A program made the translations under genes and the position numbers. Shown here piece after piece: positions 57,027-64,000 of a stretch of 64,000 nt of DNA. The stretch covers positions 1 through 64,000 of the forward strand of contig CBDUVB010000005.1 in assembly GCA_965370555.1 (NCBI GenBank), in the 5' to 3' direction. Within the stretch, counting starts at the first letter, position 1; every line of letters begins with the position of its first letter. The notes beneath the pieces were generated by a model. The model saw only the letters and a list, made by a program, of their open reading frames with translations, was not told where the DNA came from and did no database searches. The stretch comes from JAJOKK01 sp965370555. GTDB taxonomy: Bacteria > Bipolaricaulota > Bipolaricaulia > UBA7950 > UBA9294.

Positions 57027-57047
57027 AAGTTGGAGACTATTACCAAT

Positions 57048-57707
57048 ATGAATCAACTAAGTGTTCTTATAAACGGGATGCCGCTTCTGTTAAGAGGGCT
57101 TGCTGTAACCTTGAAACTTGGCGTTGGTTTCATTGCGTTGGGCCTAGTACTGGGACTTCTTCTGGCATTGGGTCAGATCTACGGAAATCGGCTTGTGCGA
57201 GGTCTTTGTTCTGGGTTCGTACAGATCTTCCGAGGAATCCCGGCCATGGTTCTCCTGTTCATTTTCTATTTTGGATTGGCTCATCTCAACATAAACCTGT
57301 CGGCTTTTGTTGCTTCCATGATTGCTATGGGATTCCGCTCGGCTGCATACCAGTGCGAAGTGTTCCGCGGAGCCATGCAGTCAATTCAAAGTGGACAGGT
57401 CGTGGCGGTGCAAGCCTTGGGCATGAATCTCTTGCAAAGGATTCGGTACGTCGTTCTACCACAATCATTGCGGTATTGTCTCGCCCCTTGGTCAAATGAG
57501 TTTGCTGCGGAGATCAAAGACGCCTCGTTGTGTTATGCAATTGGCGTTACGGAGATAATGAGACAGGGTAGATACATCATAACAGCGACATTCGGAAATG
57601 CGATGCTTATCTATGTAACAGTAGCACTTATTTTTCTCGGTGTTACTTCTATTGGACTCTGGCTTCTAAGGCGATGGGAGCTTAAATTGCAGGTTCCGGG
57701 TTTCTAG
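57048..57707 (+). CDS. amino-acid ABC transporter permease (HisM/GlnP type), first
   Basis: About 219 residues from the ATG at 57048; a GTG at 57003 lies inside the hairpin and is rejected. It has about five membrane helices, the HisMQ family RGIPAMVLLFIFYFGL motif, and the EAA loop AFRSAAYQCEVFRGAMQSIQSGQVVAVQALGMNLLQRIRYVVLPQ-type sequence that contacts the ATPase. It pairs with the second permease at 58504 as a heterodimer. Base composition is lower in G+C than the housekeeping genes. Confidence 0.9.
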   Translation: MNQLSVLINGMPLLLRGLAVTLKLGVGFIALGLVLGLLLALGQIYGNRLVRGLCSGFVQIFRGIPAMVLLFIFYFGLAHLNINLSAFVASMIAMGFRSAAYQCEVFRGAMQSIQSGQVVAVQALGMNLLQRIRYVVLPQSLRYCLAPWSNEFAAEIKDASLCYAIGVTEIMRQGRYIITATFGNAMLIYVTVALIFLGVTSIGLWLLRRWELKLQVPGF

Positions 57708-57739
57708 GCCGAGCAACACTAGAAGGAGGAGAATCGAAC

Positions 57740-58504
57740 GTGAAACTGCTGAGAGTTGAGGGTATTCGAAAGTCCTTCGGATCTTTGCAAGTCTTGGACG
57801 GAGTATCCTGTGAGCTAGAGAAAGGGGAAACAAAGGTCATCATAGGCCCCTCAGGAACGGGAAAGAGCACGCTTCTTCGATGTATTAATCTGCTTACCAA
57901 GCCAGATTCTGGAAGGGTATGGCTAGATGGCGTTGAGGTGACTGATCCAAAGACGAACATCAACCATCTTCGCTCCTCAATCGGGATGGTGTTTCAGAAC
58001 TTCAATCTAGTCACTCATCTAAAGGTCCTAGACAACGTTCGTATTGGTCCAATGAGAGTAAAGAGAATTGACAAGAAGCGTGCGACAGATCTCGCGCTGG
58101 AGAAGCTCACAAGGGTTGGATTGTCCGACAAGGTTGGCAGTTATCCTGCTGAGCTCTCCGGTGGCCAACAACAACGCGTTTCAATTGCGCGGGCACTGGC
58201 AATGGAGCCCAAACTGATCCTGTTTGACGAACCCACATCTGCCCTAGACCCGGAGTTGATTGGGGAAGTGCTCGCTGTGATGGAAGATCTTGCACAAAGT
58301 GGTATGTCACTCGTTGTGGTCACACATGAAATAGGGTTCGCCCACTCCGTTGCTGACGAAGTTATCTTTCTTGAGAACGGAAAAATCCTTGAACAAAGCC
58401 CGCCTGAAAAGATGTTCACAGAACCAAAGCATCAACGTACACAAGAATTCCTCCAAAAGATTACCCATCTTTACGGACATGCGAGTAGAGTGGAGGAGGC
58501 CTGA
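57740..58504 (+). CDS. amino-acid ABC transporter ATP-binding protein (GlnQ type)
   Basis: A 254-residue ATPase with Walker [10 protein letters not shown] (about 36-44), Q-loop MVFQNFNL, signature [15 protein letters not shown], Walker [16 protein letters not shown] and the H-loop [16 protein letters not shown]. The FxH...LKVLDNV region is typical of polar-amino-acid importers. It starts at GTG after AAGGAGGAG, between the two permease genes; its stop overlaps the next ATG by one base (TGATG). Confidence 0.95.
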   Translation: MKLLRVEGIRKSFGSLQVLDGVSCELEKGETKVIIGPSGTGKSTLLRCINLLTKPDSGRVWLDGVEVTDPKTNINHLRSSIGMVFQNFNLVTHLKVLDNVRIGPMRVKRIDKKRATDLALEKLTRVGLSDKVGSYPAELSGGQQQRVSIARALAMEPKLILFDEPTSALDPELIGEVLAVMEDLAQSGMSLVVVTHEIGFAHSVADEVIFLENGKILEQSPPEKMFTEPKHQRTQEFLQKITHLYGHASRVEEA

Positions 58505-59172
58505 TGAACTTAGTGTTTGATTGGAGTTGGTTAGGGCCATTGGGAAAAGGATTCTTGGTTACGTTTGAATTGACGCTTATCGCGGTTTCAGCTGGCTTTG
58601 TGTTTGGCCTGCTGCTAGCCGTGGGACGTGTCTATGGCAACCGACCAATTCGGCTGCTGTCAACGACCTATTTAACGTTCTTTCGCGGGACGCCGATGCT
58701 AGTTCAAATCTTCATCATCTATTTCGGTCTACCGTCCGTTGGCATTATGCTGTCCAGCTTTGCATCGGCAATTCTTGCCTTGACCCTAAACAGTGCTGCA
58801 TATCAAGCGGAGTACTTTCGTGGTTCAATCCTCGCAGTCAGCAAAGATGAGATCGTAGCGGTACGCACTCTGGGGATGACGCCGTTGCAAGCAATCCGTC
58901 ATGTTGTCATCCCTCAAACCCTGCGAATGGTCATCCCGTCATGGTGCAATCAGCTAGTCAGTCTGCTTAAGTTTAGCTCTCTCGTCTATATGATTCGAGT
59001 GCCAGAGTTGATGTACGAAGGCCGACTCTTGGCTATGTTTACATATCGGACCTTTGAGATTTTTCTGATAGTTGGCGCGATGTATCTAGCAACGGTACTT
59101 GTCCTTTCCCGGATTCTTGGGGTTTTGGAGAGAAAGGTCAGAATTCCTGGGCTGGGTGCCAAGGGGGCGTAA
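58504..59172 (+). CDS. amino-acid ABC transporter permease, second
   Basis: A 222-residue inner-membrane protein of the HisMQ family: FFRGTPMLVQIFIIYFGLPSVG, then the EAA loop NSAAYQAEYFRGSILAVSKDEIVAVRTLGM and AIRHVVIPQTLRMVIPSWCNQ. It is diverged from the permease at 57048, as expected for the two halves of a heterodimeric channel. It is translationally coupled to the ATPase gene. Confidence 0.93.
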   Translation: MNLVFDWSWLGPLGKGFLVTFELTLIAVSAGFVFGLLLAVGRVYGNRPIRLLSTTYLTFFRGTPMLVQIFIIYFGLPSVGIMLSSFASAILALTLNSAAYQAEYFRGSILAVSKDEIVAVRTLGMTPLQAIRHVVIPQTLRMVIPSWCNQLVSLLKFSSLVYMIRVPELMYEGRLLAMFTYRTFEIFLIVGAMYLATVLVLSRILGVLERKVRIPGLGAKGA

Positions 59173-59453
59173 CAACCGTGCTATTTCAGGATTCTGCTTT
59201 TCGAATCGATGCTGTTAGCTTATGGGGCCAGTGATACTCCGGTCTAAATGTTTTCCTCAATGGCAGCTTCCTGAAAAGGCTTTCGATCTGTGAACGCATA
59301 CTTGCACGTGCAAAGGAGGAACGACTAAAACGCAAGCAAAACAAATCAGAAACTGGAGCTACCGTCACCAATCATCAGGCATTGAGCTCCGGGTGCAAGC
59401 TATCTGAGCAGACTGGCCTGAACGATGATTTCTCACTGGAAGGTACAGAGAAG

Positions 59454-60401
59454 ATGAAAAAGGATGGATTGGTTTTTGTAAAGGGGTGTATGGGCGGCAA
59501 TGAAATTATTTTGTTGGATGGCACACAAGTGCCAGAAGGCAAGGAGATCGACTGGGCACTAGCCGTGCTCAACCCGCCTCACATCCGAGGCCACCAGGTT
59601 GGCTTGCTCTATGAAGGCCGGGAACCTGACCATGTCAAAGTTAAGACTGTGAGTGTTTCAAAAAAGAATTTCATAAGCAGTTGTGGAGGGTTAACCCAAG
59701 TTCTTGGCAAGACAATCTTTGAAGAAAACCTAGGCGAGTACCTCGGTCTTCAAATTCACTTCCCAGTTGCAGAGCTTATTCTCGAAACTGACGCTGGTCC
59801 TGTCCTGGTAGCTGCTGTGGAAGTCGATGAGGGCGTCAAGACTATCACAACGAACATGACGTCTTTTGTCAACGAATGCTACGAACTTGGTACTTGGCCA
59901 ATGGAAGTTGCAGGCGTCAGAGTCACTAAAGTTGGCAAGGTCTTAGTGGTTGCCGCAGAGGAGATAAGAAGGCGATTTCCCCATGTTGATCTTGAGCGAA
60001 TAGACGAGCCCGTCCTTGAAGTACTTTGGCAAATACACCAAGAGTTTCTGCGAAAAGCATATCCGGGTTGGAGAAGCGGGGATTTTGCTATATATGACCT
60101 GTCCCCAACCCAAGACGCTGATGGACGTGTCATTTTTCCACATCATATTCCTGAGGGACATATCGAGCCCGCCTGTGGAACAGGTACCGTTGCGATTGGT
60201 ATTGCCATTGCGGAACGGGGAAATGTACTGCCACACAACGGGACCGCTGAACTTACATTTGCATCCGGCGGTAGCAGTTCAGAAATAGGCGGTCCAGATC
60301 TTACCAAGCTGTGGCTCACAATTGAAGACAGCAAGGTGATCGACGCGTCCTTTAGCCATAGCCCCGTAGAGATACTCGCAACAGGAAAGATATGGCTTTG
60401 A
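59454..60401 (+). CDS. DapF-like epimerase/isomerase
   Basis: About 315 residues from the ATG at 59454 (GGAAGG nine bases before); an in-frame TTG at 59382 would add 24 residues of poor quality. The two-lobed diaminopimelate-epimerase fold is suggested by VFVKGCMGGNEIILLDG at the start, a cysteine in ISSCGGLTQVLG (lobe 1), and the second cysteine in EPACGTGTVAIGIA (lobe 2), the places of the two catalytic thiols. It is not true DapF: the first Cys context (SCGG instead of GNGxR) differs. With an amino-acid importer in front and a PLP enzyme behind, it probably racemises or epimerises the imported compound (inference). PrpF- or proline-racemase-like isomerases are the alternatives. Confidence 0.65.
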   Translation: MKKDGLVFVKGCMGGNEIILLDGTQVPEGKEIDWALAVLNPPHIRGHQVGLLYEGREPDHVKVKTVSVSKKNFISSCGGLTQVLGKTIFEENLGEYLGLQIHFPVAELILETDAGPVLVAAVEVDEGVKTITTNMTSFVNECYELGTWPMEVAGVRVTKVGKVLVVAAEEIRRRFPHVDLERIDEPVLEVLWQIHQEFLRKAYPGWRSGDFAIYDLSPTQDADGRVIFPHHIPEGHIEPACGTGTVAIGIAIAERGNVLPHNGTAELTFASGGSSSEIGGPDLTKLWLTIEDSKVIDASFSHSPVEILATGKIWL

Positions 60402-60787
60402 TCTACGTTGCTTGTTGCATTGTCTTATGAACAGACAGACTGTACTAAGCAGCTACGGGATCCAAACGTCTTTCTCAAGGAAAAACGGCTTCCGTCAACG
60501 TGTGCTACACAAAAAGTGAAACATGAACTTGGTGATTGGAAGCTGGCTCAGTTGGCATCCTCTAGAATGCATGTATGGTGTTTACAGGTGCGCGCTCGTG
60601 ATAGCAGGGGCAAATGGTGAAAAGGGGGTTGCGCATTATGTAGTTTACTCGAATGTCAATAGAGAAAGGATCGCCGGAGGAATATAGGCATGATACAATA
60701 AAGAATAACCCCCGGGGTGCTGCCTCGGCCACTTGTGCTACAGTCATCATAGAGGAAAACTGGGGTTGCGAGTTCAAATCGCCGCTC
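60402..60787. other. gene-free stretch
   Basis: No convincing gene in the 500 bases between the epimerase and the class V PLP gene. Short frames on both strands lack ribosome sites. A gagttcaaatcgcc stretch near 60767 resembles a tRNA T-arm but no cloverleaf can be built. Confidence 0.45.
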
Positions 60788-60820
60788 AATACGAGGGTTT
60801 GTGCCTCCTCCGTATTTTTC
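60788..60820 (+). terminator. intrinsic terminator
   Basis: aatacgagg (60788) pairs with cctccgtatt (to 60816) with one bulge, and TTTTT follows. It ends the transporter/epimerase transcript. Confidence 0.65.
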
Positions 60821-60900
60821 TAACAATAGGCTATTCCCCTTCGGGAAATGGCACTATCTGAGGGCTTGAATCTATTCTATAGGATTAAGAGGAGGTCAAG

Positions 60901-62196
60901 ATGAAGATCCAACAACTCTCTCATTACCTAAGAAAGCAATTTCCTGCGCTGGAGAACCAGACAGATACGGGATACCCGATAGCATACTTAGACGGGCCCG
61001 GCGGCTACCAGGTGCCACTCCGAGCCATAAAGGCAATGGAAGATTATCTTGTCAAAATAAATGCAAATGCTGAAGGAGCTTACTTAACGAGCATCAAAAC
61101 CGACGAGATGCTTGAAGCAGCCCGTCATGCATTTGCAGACTTCTTTGGCTGCGACTGGGAAGAGGTTGCTTTTGGTGCAAATATGACCACATTCAACTTC
61201 ATCCTCGCACAAGCACTCGTGCGGGAAATGAAAGTTGGTGATCGAGTCATCATCACCGAGATTGATCACGAAGGGAATCGTGCTCCTTGGCTTGAGCTTC
61301 AAGAGAGAGGTATCGTCATTGAGGATGTCTCTGTTGATACAGATAGCTGTACACTCGATATGGATGACTATAAGCGAAAACTAACACCTGCCACAAAAGT
61401 AGTCGCCGTCAACTATGCGTCGAACGCCGTTGGCACCATCAATGATGTAGAACAGATCGTGGCAATGGCAAGAGATGTTGGGGCTTATACCGTTGTAGAT
61501 GCCGTACATTACGCAGCTCACGGTCCCATCGACGTGCGGAAGATCGACTGCGACTTTCTCCTTTGTTCTGTCTACAAATTCTTCGGACCACACGTGGGAG
61601 TGATGTATGCAAAGAAGGATGTTCTGAGTAGGCTGAGAACCCTACGAGTCAGGCCAGCGCGACCCTATCCACCCTACAGAATTGAGACTGGCACACTAAA
61701 CCATGAGGGTATTGCGGGGGCAGCGGAAGCAGTAGATTTTGTCGCTGATGTGGGACGCACCTTTGCCGAAAGTGTACACCAGGGCCTTGAAGGATTAGAA
61801 GGGCGACGACGTGATGTGGTAGCTGGACTGCTTGTGTTTCATCGCTACGAAGGGGAGCTTACGAACTTCCTGTTGGAAGAACTGTCGAAGTTACCAGAAG
61901 TCACGATCTATGGCCCTCCTCCTGGATACCCGCGGACATCAACGGTTTCCTTCACGTACCAAGGTTACAACTCTCGCGTCGTGACACAATACCTCGACAC
62001 CAAGGGCATTCTTGTCTGGGACGGTGATTTCTTTGCGACCACGTTAGTGGAAAGATTGGGAGTGATGGATCAGGGAGGGCTTATTCGAATAGGCATCGCC
62101 CCTTACAACACGAAGGAAGAATTAATACGCGTTTTAGAAGCATTGGCAGACAGGGATTCTTTGAGGGCATTCGCGGCAAAGAACGGCCGAAAGTAG
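60901..62196 (+). CDS. class V aminotransferase-fold PLP enzyme (cysteine desulfurase-like, catalytic Cys absent)
   Basis: A 431-residue fold-type-I protein close to the VC1184-type cysteine-desulfurase-like group. It has YLDGPGGYQVPLRAI near the start, GANMTTFNF, EIDHEGNRAPW, VNYASNAVGTI, VVDAVHYAAHGPIDV, and the PLP lysine in CSVYKFFGPHVGVMY. The segment that holds the nucleophilic cysteine in SufS/NifS (RxGxHC) reads LIRIGIAPYNT, with no cysteine, so it should not release sulfur from cysteine. A lyase, epimerase or transaminase reaction on an amino acid is more likely (isopenicillin-N-epimerase and kynureninase are relatives). Good AGGAGG site; it lies between the terminator and the aldehyde oxidoreductase gene, probably one unit with the latter. 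Confidence 0.8.
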   Translation: MKIQQLSHYLRKQFPALENQTDTGYPIAYLDGPGGYQVPLRAIKAMEDYLVKINANAEGAYLTSIKTDEMLEAARHAFADFFGCDWEEVAFGANMTTFNFILAQALVREMKVGDRVIITEIDHEGNRAPWLELQERGIVIEDVSVDTDSCTLDMDDYKRKLTPATKVVAVNYASNAVGTINDVEQIVAMARDVGAYTVVDAVHYAAHGPIDVRKIDCDFLLCSVYKFFGPHVGVMYAKKDVLSRLRTLRVRPARPYPPYRIETGTLNHEGIAGAAEAVDFVADVGRTFAESVHQGLEGLEGRRRDVVAGLLVFHRYEGELTNFLLEELSKLPEVTIYGPPPGYPRTSTVSFTYQGYNSRVVTQYLDTKGILVWDGDFFATTLVERLGVMDQGGLIRIGIAPYNTKEELIRVLEALADRDSLRAFAAKNGRK

Positions 62197-62277
62197 AGAC
62201 CAACAAATCAGTTCGGAAGACGATGTTTTAGATATGTGCACGAAGGTCCATGCAGTTGTGGTATAAGGAGGGTAACA

Positions 62278-64000
62278 GTGGCTTATGGGTACCAGCGCAG
62301 GATCCTACACGTTGATCTGACAACAGGGCAATTGAAAGTGGAAGAACCAGATGAGCGGTTCTACCGGACTTATCTGGGCGGGAGCGCCATGGGAACGTAC
62401 TACTTGCTGCAGCATACCCCACCCCAGGCTGATCCATTGGGCCCGGAGAACACCCTATCATTGATGGTGGGAGTCGTCACCGGCGCACCCATTTCCGGAC
62501 AATCCCGTGTCTGTGCTACGGCCAAGTCACCCATTACTGGATTAGTCGGCGACTCGCAGGCAGGCGGGTTCTGGCCTGCGGAACTGAAGGCGGCTGGGTT
62601 TGATGGCATTGTATTGCATGGCAAAGCTGACCGTCCCGTATACCTGTGGGTTCATGACGGCGAAGCGGAGTTGCGAGATGCCGCTATTCTTTGGGGGCGG
62701 TTCACCGCAGATGTGGAGGACGCAATTCGCGCGGAGCTGGGCGATGACCGCATCCAGGTCCTCCAATGCGGCCCGGCAGCCGAAAAAGGTGTCCGCTTCG
62801 GCGCGTTGATTAACAACGCCAACCGCGCCAATGGCCGCACCGGCATGGGCACAGTAATGGCTTCCAAGAACCTCAAAGCAGTAGCAGTACAAGGACGCAG
62901 TCGTCCAGATCTAGCAGATCCAGAGATGGTAAAAACACTCGCTAAGTGGGGTGCTGAACATTTGAAGGAATCCGACGTAGCGAGGATGGGCGAGTTTGGC
63001 ACCGCCGGAATCGTCCTTTCACAAAACGAGGTAGGAGGACTGCCGACGCGCAACTGGTCAAGCGGGATCTTCGAAGGCGCAGAAGCCATTTCCGGCGAAC
63101 GGATGGCAAAGACGGTCCTCAAAGACCGAGACACCTGTTTTGGCTGTGTGGTGCGTTGCAAGCGAGTGGTGGAAATCACGGACGGACCGTTTCGGGCAGA
63201 TCCTCGCTACGGAGGACCAGAATACGAAACCCTGGCCACGATGGGCTCTTATTGCGGCGTCTCCGATCTGGCGGCAATCTGTCGTGCCAATCAGCTGTGC
63301 AACATGTACGGGATGGACACCATCAGCTGCGGGGCGTCTATCGCCTGGGCGATGGACTGCTTGGAGCACGGATTGCTTACTGAAGAGGATACTGATGGTG
63401 TTGCCCTGCGGTTTGGAAACGCGGAGGCGTTGGTGCAAATGGTAGAGAAAATCGGCAAAAGAGAAGGTTTCGGTCGTGTGCTCGGTGAAGGCTCGGCTCG
63501 TGCTGCCGAGAGCCTCGAGGTGGGCCAGGATCTGGTTGTGGCAGTGAAGAAGCACGAGTTTCCTGCTCACATGCCCCAAGTCAAGCGGAGTCTGGCTTTA
63601 ATATACGCTGTCAACCCATTCGGCGCAGACCATCAATCCCACGAGCATGATCCCTGTTACGAGGGGTACCCCAAGCGTATGGCCGAGTTGGGTCTTCTGC
63701 ACCCGCAGCCATCGGAAGTGCTGAATGCAGAGAAGATACGCTACGCTCTGTACACCCAGTACGTGTACAGTCTTCTTGACAGTGTGAGCGTGTGTCAGTT
63801 CGTGTTTGGACCGTCGTTCCAATTATATAGTCTAGGGCAGCTGGTCGATATCGTCAAAGCAGTGACTGGCTGGAACGTCAATCTTTGGGAACTGATGAAG
63901 GTAGGCGAGCGGCGACTGAACCTCATGCGGTTGTTCAACGCACGTGAGGGAGCTCAGGCAGAGACGGATGCGCTTCCGGCCAAACTGCAGATTCCGCTCA
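62278..64000 (+). CDS. aldehyde:ferredoxin oxidoreductase (tungstopterin), 3' end outside window
   Basis: Open from the GTG at 62278, seven bases after AAGGAGGG, to the window end (574 codons; the family has about 600-620). The N-terminal domain has YLGGSAMGTYYLL and SGQSRVCATAKSPITG. The pterin-site phrase NANRANGRTGMGTVMASKNLKAV is typical. The [4Fe-4S] ligands are C287, C290 and C294 (CFGCVVRC) and C506 (VSVCQF), spaced as in the Pyrococcus enzyme. It oxidises aldehydes to acids with ferredoxin as acceptor and binds tungsten as a bis-pterin centre. Behind a PLP enzyme and an amino-acid importer it may oxidise an aldehyde formed from the imported compound (inference). Confidence 0.93.
   Translation, partial: MAYGYQRRILHVDLTTGQLKVEEPDERFYRTYLGGSAMGTYYLLQHTPPQADPLGPENTLSLMVGVVTGAPISGQSRVCATAKSPITGLVGDSQAGGFWPAELKAAGFDGIVLHGKADRPVYLWVHDGEAELRDAAILWGRFTADVEDAIRAELGDDRIQVLQCGPAAEKGVRFGALINNANRANGRTGMGTVMASKNLKAVAVQGRSRPDLADPEMVKTLAKWGAEHLKESDVARMGEFGTAGIVLSQNEVGGLPTRNWSSGIFEGAEAISGERMAKTVLKDRDTCFGCVVRCKRVVEITDGPFRADPRYGGPEYETLATMGSYCGVSDLAAICRANQLCNMYGMDTISCGASIAWAMDCLEHGLLTEEDTDGVALRFGNAEALVQMVEKIGKREGFGRVLGEGSARAAESLEVGQDLVVAVKKHEFPAHMPQVKRSLALIYAVNPFGADHQSHEHDPCYEGYPKRMAELGLLHPQPSEVLNAEKIRYALYTQYVYSLLDSVSVCQFVFGPSFQLYSLGQLVDIVKAVTGWNVNLWELMKVGERRLNLMRLFNAREGAQAETDALPAKLQIPL

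Noticed and set aside
60408..60620. 70-codon frame after the DapF-like gene
   Set aside because: Random-looking composition and no initiation signals.
60690..60790. Possible tRNA with a gagttcaaatcgcc T-arm
   Set aside because: No acceptor stem, D-arm or anticodon arm can be placed at normal distances.
60901..62196. Annotation as a working cysteine desulfurase
   Set aside because: The SufS/NifS catalytic cysteine position reads IRIGIAPYNT, without cysteine.

Overview
The window reads as a chromosomal segment of an anaerobic, probably diderm and deep-branching bacterium. The 16S rRNA gene, a long pyruvate:ferredoxin oxidoreductase, a tungsten-type aldehyde:ferredoxin oxidoreductase, an archaeal-type asparagine synthetase, a THEP1-type NTPase and lamin-tail-domain surface proteins are together compatible with Candidatus Bipolaricaulota (Acetothermia/OP1) or a neighbouring candidate phylum. 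That placement is inference. It needs a 16S search, and the lineage is not proven here.

Layout. 1-3.4 kb: 3' part of a surface protein (Big-like plus lamin-tail domains) and a secreted protein with tandem-95-like repeats and a beta-rich tail. 3.4-19.6 kb: dense housekeeping genes: a stand-alone asparagine synthetase; a fatty-acid kinase fused to its fatty-acid-binding subunit and coupled to plsY; ftsH-dxr; a DUF59 gene; the rplI / phosphodiester-glycosidase-like / murJ operon; and folP-DUF177-ruvC-polA. 19.6-25.3 kb: an accessory, decayed stretch with a RelB/RelE-type toxin-antitoxin pair, a truncated fic gene fused to a copy of the ybjQ 3' end, fragments of four or more other genes, a PD-(D/E)XK-like protein and a transposase remnant. 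25.3-28.9 kb: ddl / MBL-fold / aminotransferase / tlyA operon. 29.1-30.7 kb: a 16S rRNA gene with a near-consensus promoter but no 23S, 5S or tRNA after it. 30.9-31.6 kb: a Crp/Fnr regulator. 32.0-38.8 kb: nifJ, whose 3' end is duplicated as a 420-bp direct repeat around an inserted segment. Inside that segment lies a 1.7-kb unit with 24-bp inverted ends carrying only a SEC-C/TPR gene. 39-44.9 kb: hemolysin III-like protein, tex, THEP1 NTPase, a secreted barrel-like protein, a PNPOx-like protein. 45.1-48.5 kb: two tandem AlbA_2/ATPase proteins beside the stump of a restriction-modification enzyme, then yjbQ. 48.5-55.6 kb: a 986-residue surface protein, pgsA, tpiA, a slipin and mnmG. 55.8-64 kb: an amino-acid ABC transporter with a DapF-like epimerase, a class V PLP enzyme lacking the desulfurase cysteine, and an aldehyde:ferredoxin oxidoreductase running off the window.

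How the genes fit together. The Fak fusion and PlsY would feed exogenous fatty acids into phospholipid, with PgsA further along the pathway. Ddl, MurJ and the glycosidase-like protein serve the envelope. NifJ and the aldehyde oxidoreductase both reduce ferredoxin, and the last cluster looks like import and oxidation of an amino-acid-like substrate. Several genes have near-consensus sigma70 promoters whose predicted start falls at or within a few bases of the start codon, so leaderless transcripts appear common. The two lamin-tail proteins share a C-terminal module bracketed by GGGGA linkers that may be a lineage-specific surface module.
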